From positions 124,001-188,000 of the forward strand of contig NZ_VEDO01000012.1 of assembly GCF_007677875.1 (NCBI RefSeq): a stretch of 64,000 nt of DNA, read 5' to 3'. Of this stretch, positions 33,859 through 42,427 are shown one piece after another. The position numbers were made by a program, and so were the translations under genes. Under the pieces are notes generated by a model that saw only the letters and a program-made list of their open reading frames with translations, did not search any database and was not told where the DNA came from. This stretch comes from Variovorax boronicumulans. GTDB lineage: Bacteria; Pseudomonadota; Gammaproteobacteria; Burkholderiales; Burkholderiaceae_C. Each line of letters opens with the position of its first letter. Position 1 is the stretch's first letter.

Positions 33859-34475
33859 AGATGTTCGCCCTGCTGCGCGATGCCTGGGAGCGCCTGTCGA
33901 TCTACCTGCCGCTGGTGCTCATGGTGCTGCTGGCGCTGGGCACCTACTGGCTGGTGCGCAACGCGCCCACGCTGGCGCAGCCCGCCGTGGCCCGGCCTGT
34001 GAACCACGAGCCCGACTACTTCCTGCGCAATTTCTCGGTCAAGACCTTCGACGCCAGTGGCCGGCTGCGCAGCGACATCCGCGGCGAGCAGGCCTGGCAC
34101 TACCCGGACACCGACACGCTGGAGATCGCCAACGCCAACATCCGCTCGCTCAACGAGCAGGGCCATGTGACGGTATCCACGGCCAAGCGCGCACTGTCCA
34201 ACGCCGACGGCTCGGAGGTGCAGCTGTTCGGCGATGCCGTGGTGGTACGCGAGCCCGTCAAGGGCGCCGATGGCCGCATGCTGCCGCGCCTGGAGCTGCG
34301 CAGCGAGTTCCTGCACGCCTACACCAATGTGGAGCGCGTGCGCTCGCACCTGCCGGTGGAACTGCTGCGCAACGGCGACCGCTTCACGGCCGACCGCATG
34401 GACTACGACAACCTGGACCGTTTGCTGCAGCTCGACGGACGCGTGCGCGGCACCGTCTCGGGCCGCAAGCCCTGA
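33855..34475 (+). CDS. lptC: LPS export ABC transporter periplasmic protein LptC
   Basis: 206 aa with a single N-terminal transmembrane anchor (IYLPLVLMVLLALGTYWLV) and a periplasmic beta-jellyroll (DYFLRNFSVKTFDASGRLRS onward). It receives LPS from LptBFG and passes it to LptA. The usual next genes, lptA and lptB, are absent: an SDR gene follows 4 nt later. They must lie elsewhere in the genome. Confidence 0.9.
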   Translation: MKMFALLRDAWERLSIYLPLVLMVLLALGTYWLVRNAPTLAQPAVARPVNHEPDYFLRNFSVKTFDASGRLRSDIRGEQAWHYPDTDTLEIANANIRSLNEQGHVTVSTAKRALSNADGSEVQLFGDAVVVREPVKGADGRMLPRLELRSEFLHAYTNVERVRSHLPVELLRNGDRFTADRMDYDNLDRLLQLDGRVRGTVSGRKP

Positions 34476-34479
34476 CAGC

Positions 34480-35262
34480 ATGGTCGCACCGCTGGCCTTC
34501 ATCACGGGCGCGTCCAGCGGCATCGGCCAGGCGTTGGCGCTGCGTTACTACCAGGCCGGCTACGCGCTGGCACTGGTGGCACGTCGCACCGAGGAAATCG
34601 AGCGCTGGCGCAGCGAACAATGCCTGGATCCAGCGCGCGTCGCGGTCTACGGCGCGGACGTGGCCGAGGCCGACAGCATCATCGCCGCCGCGCAGCTGTG
34701 TCTGGAACACCAGGGCCTGCCCGATGTGGTGATCGCCAATGCCGGCATCAGCATCGGCGTGGACACGGCCGAGCGGGAGGACCTGGCAGTGTTCGCACGC
34801 ATCCTGGCCGTCAACAACCTGGGCATGGCGGCCACCTTCCATCCCTTCATCGCACCCATGCGCGCGCGTCGCAGCGGCACCCTCGTGGGCATCGCCAGCG
34901 TGGCCGGCATCCGCGGTCTGCCCGGCCACGGGGGCTACTGCGCCAGCAAGGCCGGCGTCATCTCCTATTGCGAAAGCCTGCGCGGCGAACTGCGCCCGTC
35001 CGGCGTGAAGGTCGTGACCATCACACCGGGCTACATCGACACCCCGCTCACGCGCCGCAACCGCTACGGCATGCCGTTCCTGATGACCGCCGAGCGCTTC
35101 GCCGACAAGGCCTATGCAGCGATCGACGGCGGGGTCAGCTACCGCGTGATCCCCTGGCAGATGGGCGTGGTCGCCAAGCTCATGCGCGCGCTGCCCAATG
35201 CCTGGTTCGACAGACTGCTGGTCGGCCGTGCGCGCAAGCCGCGCCAGGGCGCAGGCGGCTGA
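34480..35262 (+). CDS. SDR-family oxidoreductase
   Basis: 260-aa short-chain dehydrogenase. TGASSGIG near residue 9, NAGIS, IASVAGIRG with the catalytic Ser, and YCASK with Tyr-Lys. The C-terminal part (FADKAYAAIDGGVSYRVIPW) resembles the group that acts on lipid or ketone substrates (YqjQ/DltE-like). Start ATG 34480 lies 4 nt after lptC, so it is co-transcribed with kdsD-kdsC-lptC; a role in envelope lipid metabolism is possible but unproven. Confidence 0.87.
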   Translation: MVAPLAFITGASSGIGQALALRYYQAGYALALVARRTEEIERWRSEQCLDPARVAVYGADVAEADSIIAAAQLCLEHQGLPDVVIANAGISIGVDTAEREDLAVFARILAVNNLGMAATFHPFIAPMRARRSGTLVGIASVAGIRGLPGHGGYCASKAGVISYCESLRGELRPSGVKVVTITPGYIDTPLTRRNRYGMPFLMTAERFADKAYAAIDGGVSYRVIPWQMGVVAKLMRALPNAWFDRLLVGRARKPRQGAGG

Positions 35263-35290
35263 GGCCGCAGCAACAATCACGGGCCCAGCA

Positions 35291-35310
35291 AAAAAGCTCC
35301 CGAAGGAGCC
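35291..35310 (-). terminator. Terminator between convergent SDR and RNA-binding-protein genes
   Basis: Stem GCTCC/GGAGC with loop CGAA, and TTTTTTGCTGG following on the minus strand. It ends the RRM gene transcript; on the plus strand CTTTGTC follows, giving weaker termination for the lptC-SDR operon. Confidence 0.7.
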
Positions 35311-35336
35311 TTTGTCTGCCGTCGCCGGTTCAGCGA

Positions 35337-35879
35337 TCAGTAGTTGTTGTTGCCGCCACGGCCGCCGCCGCGCGGGCCGGAGCCGTAGGGGCTGCGGAAA
35401 CCGCCGTCGCCACCACCGCCGCCGCTGCGGCCGCCACCGCCGTAGCTGTCGCCACCGCGGCCACCGCCACCGTAGCTGTCGCCGCCACGGCCGCCACCGC
35501 CGTAGCCGCCGCCACCGCTGCGGCCACCGCCGTAACCGCCGCCGCCGCCACCACCGTAGCCGCCACCACCACCGCCGCCGTAGCCACCGCCACCACCGCC
35601 GCCGTAGCCACCGCTGCGGGGGGGACGGGCTTCCATGGGACGTGCTTCGTTGACGACGCAGCTGCGGCCGCCCAGCGATTGGCCGTTCATGCCGTTGATG
35701 GCGGCCTGCGCTTCGGCGTCGGAACTCATTTCAACGAAGCCAAAACCCTTGGAACGGCCGGTGTCGCGCTCCATCATGACCTTGGCGCTGGTCACAGTGC
35801 CGAATTGGCTGAAAGACTGCTCCAGGTCGCTGTCGCGAACCGAGTAAGGCAGGTTGCCAACGTACAGTTTGTTGCCCAT
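35337..35879 (-). CDS. Glycine-rich RRM RNA-binding protein
   Basis: 180 aa. A single RRM fills residues 3-80 with RNP2 LYVGNLPY and RNP1 SKGFGFVEM. The C-terminal 90 residues are a low-complexity Gly/Tyr/Arg tail (repeats of GGGGYGG and RGGDSYGGG), a phase-separation-prone type seen in cold-induced RNA-binding proteins of cyanobacteria and betaproteobacteria. AAGGGACTCCT-type purines precede ATG 35879. The simple GCC/CCG repeats on the plus strand are just this Gly tail. The upstream 216 bp (35880-36095) hold no gene, only the leader. Confidence 0.9.
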   Translation of the reverse strand: MGNKLYVGNLPYSVRDSDLEQSFSQFGTVTSAKVMMERDTGRSKGFGFVEMSSDAEAQAAINGMNGQSLGGRSCVVNEARPMEARPPRSGGYGGGGGGGYGGGGGGGYGGGGGGGYGGGRSGGGGYGGGGRGGDSYGGGGRGGDSYGGGGRSGGGGGDGGFRSPYGSGPRGGGRGGNNNY

Positions 35880-36095
35880 TGAAGGGACTCCTCAAAAACA
35901 CAAAGAAAAAGCGATGGAGTCCCGAAAACGCAATCTGCAGAACTCAAGGACGCGGAACTGGCCGACACCGCAAGCCGCATGTACGCAGGGCACATGCTCT
36001 ACCATCATATGCCTTCGGATCGGAAAGAAACACCAATCACGTGAAAATTTTCAACGTGAAAAGCACAAATCCGTGGTGAGAACCCCGAAACCGTC

Positions 36096-36395
36096 TCAGT
36101 AGCGGCTGCGTTCGCCGCCAAAACCACCGCTGCGCGGCGGACGCGGCTCCAGCGGGCGGGCTTCGTTGACCACCAGCGCCCGGCCGCCGACGCTCTGGCC
36201 GTGCAGGCCTTCGATGGCCGCCTGGGCCTCTGCGGCGCTCGACATCTCGACGAAACCGAAGCCTTTGGAGCGGCCCGTGTCGCGCTCCATCATGACCTTG
36301 GCGCTGGCGATGTTGCCGAACGGGCTGAACGCCTGGTGCATGTCGTCGTCGCGGAAGGAATAGGGCAGATTGCCCACATACAGTCTGTTGCCCAC
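36096..36395 (-). CDS. RRM RNA-binding protein, short paralogue
   Basis: 99 aa. RRM with RNP2 LYVGNLPY and RNP1 SKGFGFVEM, almost identical in core to the protein at 35337-35879 but with only a short Arg/Gly tail (PPRSGGFGGERSRY). Start GTG 36395 (M-G-N-R-L-Y) is chosen because AAGGAG lies upstream and the paralogue also starts M-G-N; the frame is open further upstream without similarity. Tandem duplication of an RRM gene. Confidence 0.87.
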   Translation of the reverse strand: MGNRLYVGNLPYSFRDDDMHQAFSPFGNIASAKVMMERDTGRSKGFGFVEMSSAAEAQAAIEGLHGQSVGGRALVVNEARPLEPRPPRSGGFGGERSRY

Positions 36396-36595
36396 GCAGG
36401 ACTCCTTGAAATCGAATCTCGAAACGCACGCGATGGGGGAGCCGCCCGCTGACCGAACCGACCGAACACCGCAACTGCATGCGCCATGCAGGCGCATGAA
36501 TAGGCGATTATGCGAGGACTTGTTCGGTTTGCGAACGAGTGTTGCTAGGGATAAACGCGAATACTGAAACGCGCCCCAGGCTACAATCGCGCCCG

Positions 36596-36753
36596 TCTTG
36601 GGGGAGTAGCCAACCTTCGCTTCGCGCGAGAGGGGTTTGCGTCAACAGACTTGTTCGTGCCGCGCCTGCGGCCGACATGGCGCAAACGGACCACCGGCGG
36701 CAGGCCTGCAACGGGCCAACGACCACGGGGTTCCAGCGAGACCTTTGACTGCG
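36596..36753 (+). ncRNA. yybP-ykoY manganese riboswitch
   Basis: Leader RNA of the TMEM165-family exporter gene. Conserved landmarks in order: GGGGAGTAGC (36601-36610), GTCAACA (36641-36647) with an adjacent stem, and the closing GCGAGACCTTTGACTGC (36737-36753). These are the Mn2+-sensing core elements also seen in E. coli alx and mntP leaders. A candidate -10 TACAAT lies at 36582-36587. Mn2+ binding is expected to raise expression of the downstream exporter. Confidence 0.85.
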
Positions 36754-36817
36754 CAGCTTCTCGTGCCGGGAAAGCTGTCGTCAGTCAATGGTGTCGCATC
36801 CCGGCCGGAGTGTTTTC

Positions 36818-37381
36818 TTGGAAGCCTTTCTGATCTCTACCGGAATCGTCGCGCTCGCCGAAATGGGCGACAAGACGCAGTTGTTGGCCCTGCTGCTGGC
36901 CGCGCGGTTCCGCAAGCCCTGGCCCATCGTCGCCGGCATTCTGGTCGCCACGGTGGCCAACCACGCCGCGGCAGGCGCCGTCGGTGCCTGGATCCAGTCC
37001 ATGGTCAGCCCATCGACCCTGCGCATCGTTCTGGGCGTGTCCTTCCTGGCCATGGCCGTTTGGATGCTGATCCCCGACAAGATCGACGACGACGCGGGCG
37101 ACAAGGCGCCGCGCCTGGGCGTCTTCGGCACCACGGTGGTCCTGTTCTTTCTGGCGGAGATCGGCGACAAGACGCAGATCGCCACCGTCATGCTGGCCGC
37201 GCGCTACGAAGCTGCGCTGGCCTGGGTCGTCGCCGGAACCACGCTGGGCATGATGCTCGCCAACGCGCCGGCCGTCTGGCTGGGCGACAAGCTGGTGCGA
37301 CGCGTGCCGGTGCGCGCGGTGCACCTGGTCTCGGCCGTGATCTTCGCGCTGCTGGGCATCGCCGCGCTCGTGAGCGCATAG
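36818..37381 (+). CDS. TMEM165/UPF0016 (GDT1) family manganese exporter
   Basis: 187-aa inner-membrane protein with six helices and the duplicated E-x-G-D-(K/R)-T motifs, EMGDKTQ near residue 17 and EIGDKTQ in the second half. Family members move Mn2+ (or Ca2+) out of the cytoplasm. Start TTG 36818 is preferred: GGAG lies 7 nt before it and the product begins MEAFLISTGIVALAEMG as in the family. An in-frame ATG at 36788 lacks a ribosome site. Controlled by the preceding manganese riboswitch. Confidence 0.9.
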   Translation: MEAFLISTGIVALAEMGDKTQLLALLLAARFRKPWPIVAGILVATVANHAAAGAVGAWIQSMVSPSTLRIVLGVSFLAMAVWMLIPDKIDDDAGDKAPRLGVFGTTVVLFFLAEIGDKTQIATVMLAARYEAALAWVVAGTTLGMMLANAPAVWLGDKLVRRVPVRAVHLVSAVIFALLGIAALVSA

Positions 37382-37396
37382 CTATACTGCCCACCC

Positions 37397-37461
37397 TGCG
37401 CCGATTTGTTCCAGATTGCGGGCGCCGGAACCTCCGAGTTCCGAAATGCAGCTAAACACGG
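37397..37461 (+). promoter_or_regulatory. SAM-II (metA-motif) riboswitch upstream of metX
   Basis: Aptamer-like leader: P1 strands GCGC at 37398-37401 and 37422-37425, GATTT (37403-37407) and ATTGC (37415-37419) in the loop, then AAATGCAGCTAAA (37444-37456), the conserved SAM-II 3' segment. An extra hairpin (37426-37443, CGGAAC...GTTCCG) sits in the variable loop. TATACT at 37383-37388 could be the -10 box. SAM is expected to lower methionine-pathway gene expression. Recognised by eye, not by covariance model. Confidence 0.72.
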
Positions 37462-37470
37462 ACGCCCCCA

Positions 37471-37504
37471 GCCCGGCTTCGTTGTTCAGCGAGCCGGGTT
37501 TTTT
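37471..37504 (+). terminator. Intrinsic terminator between SAM-II aptamer and metX
   Basis: Stem CCCGGCT (37472-37478) / AGCCGGG (37492-37498), then TTTTTT. It ends only 12 nt before the metX ATG, so it reads as an attenuator belonging to the riboswitch rather than the end of the upstream gene. Confidence 0.8.
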
Positions 37505-37516
37505 GTTTTTGCGTCC

Positions 37517-38650
37517 ATGCCACTCATCGCGCATCCCCAATCCATGCCGTTCAGCCAGCCGCTGCCGCTGCAGAGCGGCGCGGCCATCCGCGACTACGCG
37601 CTCAGCTACGAAACCTACGGCCAGCTCAACGCCGACAAGAGCAACGCCGTGCTGATCTGCCATGCGCTCAACGCTTCGCACCACGTGGCCGGCGTCTACG
37701 AAGGCCAGCCCAGGTCCGAAGGCTGGTGGGACAACATGATCGGCCCGGGCAAGCCCGTGGACACCGACCGCTTCTTCGTGGTCGGCGTGAACAACCTGGG
37801 CTCGTGCTTCGGCTCCACCGGCCCCATGCATGTGAACCCGGACACCGGCCGCGTCTACGGCGCCGACTTCCCCGTCGTCACGGTGGAAGATTGGGTCGAC
37901 GCCCAGGCCCGGCTGCTCGACGCGCTGGGCATCCGCCAGCTGGCGGCCGTGATGGGCGGCAGCCTGGGCGGCATGCAGGCGCTGTGCTGGAGCCTGCGCT
38001 ACCCCGAGCGCGTGCGCCACGCCGTGGTGGTGGCCAGCGCGCCCAACCTCAACGCCGAGAACATCGCCTTCAACGAGGTGGCGCGGCGCGCCATCGTGAC
38101 CGACCCCGATTTCCACGGCGGCCATTTCTACGCACAGGGCGTCGTGCCCAAGCGCGGTCTGCGCATCGCGCGCATGATCGGCCACATCACCTACCTCAGC
38201 GACGACGTCATGAACGAGAAGTTCGGGCGCCAGCTCAGGGAAGGCATCGACCTGAAATACAGCACGCAGGACATCGAGTTCCAGATCGAGAGCTACCTTC
38301 GCTACCAAGGCGACAAGTTCAGCGAGTACTTCGACGCCAACACCTATCTGCTGATCACGCGCGCACTCGACTACTTCGACCCCGCGCGCGCGCACTGCGG
38401 CAACCTGGCGCAGGCCCTGGCGCAGACGCAGGCGAAATTCCTGCTCGTCAGCTTCACGACCGACTGGCGATTCGCCCCGGCGCGCAGCCGCGAGATCGTG
38501 CAGGCCCTGCTTGACAACAAGCGCGCCGTCACTTACGCGGAGATCGACGCACCGCATGGCCACGACGCCTTCCTGCTCGACGATGCGCGCTACCTGAATG
38601 TGGTGCGCGCGTACTTCGCGCGCATCGCCGCCGAAGGAGCCGTTGCATGA
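37517..38650 (+). CDS. metX: Homoserine O-acyltransferase
   Basis: 377-aa alpha/beta-hydrolase that acylates homoserine at the start of methionine synthesis (acetyl in classical MetX, succinyl in many proteobacterial members). The nucleophile elbow GGSLGGMQ (catalytic Ser), [12 protein letters not shown], and the final Asp-His pair around [10 protein letters not shown] are visible. ATG 37517 is the first after the attenuator; no clear ribosome site precedes it. The stop overlaps metW (ATGA). Confidence 0.94.
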   Translation: MPLIAHPQSMPFSQPLPLQSGAAIRDYALSYETYGQLNADKSNAVLICHALNASHHVAGVYEGQPRSEGWWDNMIGPGKPVDTDRFFVVGVNNLGSCFGSTGPMHVNPDTGRVYGADFPVVTVEDWVDAQARLLDALGIRQLAAVMGGSLGGMQALCWSLRYPERVRHAVVVASAPNLNAENIAFNEVARRAIVTDPDFHGGHFYAQGVVPKRGLRIARMIGHITYLSDDVMNEKFGRQLREGIDLKYSTQDIEFQIESYLRYQGDKFSEYFDANTYLLITRALDYFDPARAHCGNLAQALAQTQAKFLLVSFTTDWRFAPARSREIVQALLDNKRAVTYAEIDAPHGHDAFLLDDARYLNVVRAYFARIAAEGAVA

Positions 38651-39231
38651 GCGATCAGTCCACCATGGAAACCATCGCACGGCTGGTGCCCCAGGGCGCC
38701 CGCGTGCTGGACCTGGGCTGCGGCGACGGCGCCCTGCTCGCCCATCTGCAGGCCACGCGCGGCTGCACGGGCTACGGCATCGAGATCGCCGACGCCAACG
38801 TGCTGGCCTGCGTGCAGCGCGGTGTCGACGTGATCCAGCTCAACCTCGAAGAGGGCCTGGCGATGTTCGACGACGCCAGCTTCGACGTGGTGCTGCAAAT
38901 CGACACGCTGCAGCACCTGCGCAACGCCGAGACCATGCTGCGCGAGACCGCGCGCGTGGGCCGCCGCGGCATCGTCGCCTTTCCCAACTTTGCCCATTGG
39001 CCGAACCGGCTGTCGGTGCTGCGCGGGCGCATGCCGGTCACACGCCGCCTGCCCTACCAGTGGTACGACACGCCCAACATCCGCGTTGGCACCTTCAAAG
39101 ACTTCGAGGCATTGGCGCGCAAGAACGGCCTGAAGATCCTGGACGCCTTCGGCCTGCAGGCGGGCCTGGAGATCCGCGCGTTCCCGAACGCGCGGGCCTC
39201 CACCGCCCTGTTCCACTTCGAACGCGGCTGA
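38647..39231 (+). CDS. metW: Methionine biosynthesis protein MetW
   Basis: 194-aa SAM-dependent methyltransferase-fold protein required with MetX for homoserine acylation in many proteobacteria. Motif [16 protein letters not shown], then IQLNLEEGL and the family stretch [10 protein letters not shown] / [15 protein letters not shown]. Overlaps metX by 4 nt and shares its SAM-II control. Confidence 0.94.
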   Translation: MSDQSTMETIARLVPQGARVLDLGCGDGALLAHLQATRGCTGYGIEIADANVLACVQRGVDVIQLNLEEGLAMFDDASFDVVLQIDTLQHLRNAETMLRETARVGRRGIVAFPNFAHWPNRLSVLRGRMPVTRRLPYQWYDTPNIRVGTFKDFEALARKNGLKILDAFGLQAGLEIRAFPNARASTALFHFERG

Positions 39232-39238
39232 GCCCCAA

Positions 39239-39264
39239 GAAAAAAGGGCCCCCAGGCCCTTTTT
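39239..39264. terminator. Bidirectional terminator between metW and aminotransferase genes
   Basis: AAAAGGGCC / GGCCCTTTTT stem with loop CCCA, T-runs on both strands, between the convergent genes ending at 39231 and 39282. Confidence 0.85.
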
Positions 39265-39281
39265 GCTGAGGTGCGTGCCGC

Positions 39282-40631
39282 TCAGGCCACTTCGCCCAGC
39301 GCGTCCGACACCGCGTTGACGAGACGGTCGATCTCGGCCTTCTCGCTGATGAAGGGCGGCGCCAGCTGGATGGTGTCGCCGCCGTAACGCACGTAAAAGC
39401 CCTTCTTCCAGCAGGCCATGGCGATTTCGTAGGGCCGCCTGGCCGGCTCGCCCGGTACCGCGGCGATGGTGATGCCGGCCGCCAGGCCGAAGTTGCGGAT
39501 GTCGGCCACGTGCCTGGCGCCCTTGAGGCTGTGCACGGCATTCTCGAAGTGCGGCGCCAGCGCCTTCACGCGGCCCACGCCGTCCTCGGCCTGCAGCAGC
39601 TCCAGCGCGGCCAGGCCGGCGGCGCAGGCCACCGGGTGCGCGGAGTAGGTGTAGCCGTGCGGGAACTCCACCATGTACTCGGGGCCGCCGGCCGCCATGA
39701 ACGTCTCGTAGATCTCCTTGCTCGCGACCACCGCGCCCAGCGGCTGCGTGCCGTTGGTCACCTGCTTGGCGATGTTCATGATGTCCGGCGTTACACCGAA
39801 GGCCTCGGCGCCCGTCATCGCGCCGCAGCGACCGAAACCGGTGATGACCTCGTCGAAGATGAGCAGGATGTTGTTCGCCGTGCAGATGTCGCGCAGGCGC
39901 TGCAGATAGCCCTTGGGCGGGATCACCACGCCGGCCGAACCCGAGAACGGTTCCACGATCACGGCCGCGATGGTCGAGGCGTCGTGCAGCGCGATGATGT
40001 CCAGCAGCCGGTCGGCCAGCTCGGCGCCGTTCTCCGGCATGCCGCGCGTGAAGGCATTGGCGGCGAGCTGCGTGTGCGGCAGGTGGTCGGCCTCGATGCC
40101 CTGGCCGAAGGTCTTGCGGTTGCCCACGATACCGCCGACCGAGATGCCGCCGAAGTTGACGCCGTGGTAGCCCTTCTCGCGGCCGATCAGGCGCGTCTTG
40201 CCGGCCTGGCCCTTGGTGCGCCAGTAGGCGCGCGCCATCTTGAGCGAGGTGTCGGCGGCTTCCGAGCCCGAGCCCGTGAAGAACACATAGTCCAAGCCCG
40301 CGGGCGTCAGTTCCCGGATCTTGTTGGCCAGCGCGAACGAACCCGGGTGGCCGAACTGGAAGGCCGGCGAATAGTCCAGCGTGGCGATCTGGCGCGACAC
40401 CGCCTCGGTGATCTCGGCGCGGCCATGGCCCAGGCCCGTGCACCACAGGCCCGACAGGCCGTCGAAGATCCTGCGGCCGTCGGCGTCGGTGAAATAGGCG
40501 CCCTTGGCGCTGACGACCATGCGCGGGTCGGCCTTGAAGTTGCGGTTGCCGGTGAATGGCATCCAGTGCGCGTCCAGCCAGGCGGCGTCGCGTTGGGTGG
40601 CTTGGGTCTGCGGGGCGGACAGCACGGTCAT
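39282..40631 (-). CDS. Omega-amino acid:pyruvate aminotransferase (class III, PLP)
   Basis: 449-aa class III aminotransferase, the same length as the Pseudomonas beta-alanine/omega-amino acid:pyruvate enzyme. It has WMPFTGNRNFK near the start, the PLP phosphate-binding GSGSEAADTSLKMAR, the Asp-containing LIFDEVITGFGR, and the catalytic Lys in NIAKQVTNGTQPLGAV. Start ATG 40631 is chosen since the family begins here; a longer open frame to 40679 exists. Divergent from a LysR regulator across about 100 bp, its probable controller. Confidence 0.92.
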   Translation of the reverse strand: MTVLSAPQTQATQRDAAWLDAHWMPFTGNRNFKADPRMVVSAKGAYFTDADGRRIFDGLSGLWCTGLGHGRAEITEAVSRQIATLDYSPAFQFGHPGSFALANKIRELTPAGLDYVFFTGSGSEAADTSLKMARAYWRTKGQAGKTRLIGREKGYHGVNFGGISVGGIVGNRKTFGQGIEADHLPHTQLAANAFTRGMPENGAELADRLLDIIALHDASTIAAVIVEPFSGSAGVVIPPKGYLQRLRDICTANNILLIFDEVITGFGRCGAMTGAEAFGVTPDIMNIAKQVTNGTQPLGAVVASKEIYETFMAAGGPEYMVEFPHGYTYSAHPVACAAGLAALELLQAEDGVGRVKALAPHFENAVHSLKGARHVADIRNFGLAAGITIAAVPGEPARRPYEIAMACWKKGFYVRYGGDTIQLAPPFISEKAEIDRLVNAVSDALGEVA

Positions 40632-40733
40632 GGCGGCTCCGGGAAGGTTGGAAAAGCGCGCATTGTTCGGCAGCCCCATCTCTTGGACAATGTTGATGTA
40701 TCAAACTTCAGTTGACGATGTGTGAAAGTAAAG

Positions 40734-41654
40734 ATGCGCGCAGTGCTGGGCCAGCTCGACGACATGGACCTGCGGCTGCTGAAGGTCTTTCGCAGCGTGG
40801 TGCAGTGCGGCAGCATGACGGCAGCGGAGCTCGAGCTCAACATCGGCACGTCCACCATCAGCCGCCACATCAAGGACCTGGAGACGCGCCTGGGCCTGGT
40901 GCTGTGCCGGCGCGGCCGCGCCGGCTTCGCGCTGACCGAGGAGGGCCAGCGTGTCTACGACGAAACCCAGCGCCTGCTGGCTTCGGTCGACGCCTTCCGC
41001 AGCGGCATCGACGACATCCACGGCCGCATGGGCGGTACGCTGGAGCTGGCCGTGTTCGACAAGACCGCCACCAATCCGCAGGCGCGCATCGCCGAAGCCA
41101 TCGCCCTGTTCTGCGCGCAGGCGCCCGAGGTGCAGCCCAGCCTGCACGTGGCCTCCATCAACGAGATCGAGCGCGGCGTGATCGACGGCCGCTTCGCGCT
41201 GGGCATCATCCCGGCGCACCGCGCCTCGCGCAGCCTGCGCTACACCGAGCTGTTCGGCGAAACCATGCTGCTGTACTGCGGCCGCGCGCATGCGCTGTTC
41301 GGCGCGGCACACGCAGGCCTCAGCTGGGCACGGCTGCGCCAGTACCCGTTCGCAGGCCTGGGCTACCACTCGCCCAACATGGAGTTGAGCCACCAGGAAC
41401 GTCTCGTGCGCCGGGCCAGCGGCTACGACCAGGAGGCCATCGCCACGCTGGTGCTGTCGGGCTGCTTCCTGGGTTTCCTGCCCGACCACTACGCGGCCGG
41501 CTTCGTAGGCCTGGGCCTCATGCGGGCCGTGGCGCCCGAGCGCTTCTCCTATGCCTGCCAGTTCGTGAGCCTGTTGCGGCGCTCACCGCAGCCGTCGCGT
41601 GCGGCGCTGCTGTTCCAGGAGTGCCTGAGCGCGGCCCATGCCCGCGCTCAGTAG
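40734..41654 (+). CDS. LysR-family regulator divergent from the aminotransferase
   Basis: 306 aa with an N-terminal winged helix (LRLLKVFRSVVQCGSMTAAE) and a LysR substrate domain. Start is ATG 40734 or GTG 40722 (MKVKMRAVL), both close to the HTH. Sharing the intergenic region with the omega-aminotransferase gene suggests it senses an amine or beta-amino acid. The stop codon overlaps the slyX 3' end by 7 bp. Confidence 0.88.
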   Translation: MRAVLGQLDDMDLRLLKVFRSVVQCGSMTAAELELNIGTSTISRHIKDLETRLGLVLCRRGRAGFALTEEGQRVYDETQRLLASVDAFRSGIDDIHGRMGGTLELAVFDKTATNPQARIAEAIALFCAQAPEVQPSLHVASINEIERGVIDGRFALGIIPAHRASRSLRYTELFGETMLLYCGRAHALFGAAHAGLSWARLRQYPFAGLGYHSPNMELSHQERLVRRASGYDQEAIATLVLSGCFLGFLPDHYAAGFVGLGLMRAVAPERFSYACQFVSLLRRSPQPSRAALLFQECLSAAHARAQ

Positions 41655-41866
41655 TGCGGCGGCAACTCGTCGCGCAGGCTGCGGAACGTGCCGGCGGCCG
41701 GATCGGACTGCTGCGCGCGCAAGGCCTCGAGCTGGCGCAGCAGTGCATCGATCTGCTGCTGCTGGCGGTAGACGGTCAGGTTCAGCTCGTCCAGCAGGTC
41801 CTCGGCCTCGCAGGCCTTGAGTTCCAGTGCATCGAGCCGCCGCAATAGGGCTTGTTGGGCATCCAT
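41648..41866 (-). CDS. slyX: SlyX family protein
   Basis: 72-aa coiled-coil protein, of unknown function in all bacteria. The heptad region ALLRRLDALELKACEAEDLL and the ending DELPPHY match SlyX. It converges on the LysR gene. Confidence 0.85.
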   Translation of the reverse strand: MDAQQALLRRLDALELKACEAEDLLDELNLTVYRQQQQIDALLRQLEALRAQQSDPAAGTFRSLRDELPPHY

Positions 41867-41929
41867 GGCGGGGATTGGACACCATGGCCAGCACAGGCCA
41901 GCGCGCTCGTACTAGAATCCGCGCGCCGT

Positions 41930-42005
<76 letters not shown>

Positions 42006-42017
42006 AAAATCCATTTA

Positions 42018-42060
42018 AAAACAACGCTCTACGTCTTGCGATGTAGTGCGTTGTTTTGCT
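42018..42060 (+). terminator. Hairpin/terminator after tRNA-Ala at the element left end
   Basis: Arms AAAACAACGC (42018-42027) and GCGTTGTTTT (42048-42057) with an inner CTAC/GTAG pairing, followed by GCTTTT. Likely terminates the tRNA transcript after integration. Confidence 0.65.
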
Positions 42061-42200
42061 TTTATGAGCAGTTTTTTGCAGTACGGGTGTGGCAAATTTG
42101 TGGCGAGCCACACCGCGAAGCTGTTGTAGCGTGCGCTACTTCGCCAAGCACTGCTAGACTGCTCCTGTCCGGCGTGTCCGGGCATGACATCGTGATTTAC

Positions 42201-42420
42201 ACCCATAAGGCCGGGCTTCGGTGTCGCTCTGGTCAATTACCGGCCAACTGCGCTCTGCGCAGTTGCGCTCGATGCATCCGAGACGAGCGTCTCCGCTTTG
42301 CGGTGCAGCTTCGATCTCTTGATCCATAACCCAAAGGCCGGGTTCGGGTGTTGCCCAGGTCGTCTACCGAGTAGCCATTTTCGGCGCAGCTGCTCGATGC
42401 CCCTTGCCGCCTTACGGGGT
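42201..42420 (+). repeat. Tandem imperfect leader repeats upstream of the alpA-like gene
   Basis: Two copies of a roughly 80-95-nt unit, at about 42201-42293 and 42327-42420. Both contain AAGGCCGGG, a TACCG segment, GCGCAG(T/C)TG and CTCGATGC, and each ends with a small hairpin (GAGAC-GAGC-GTCTC at 42280-42293; CCCC...GGGG in the second). They sit in the 5' leader of the alpA-like gene, and no reading frame explains them. They look like structured RNA or protein-binding leader elements. Type not recognised. Confidence 0.55.
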
Positions 42421-42427
42421 ACTAGAC

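Noticed and set aside
35340-35640. Dense GCC/CCG simple repeats on the plus strand
   Set aside because: They are the antisense of the Gly-rich tail of the RRM protein on the minus strand, not an independent satellite or plus-strand protein.
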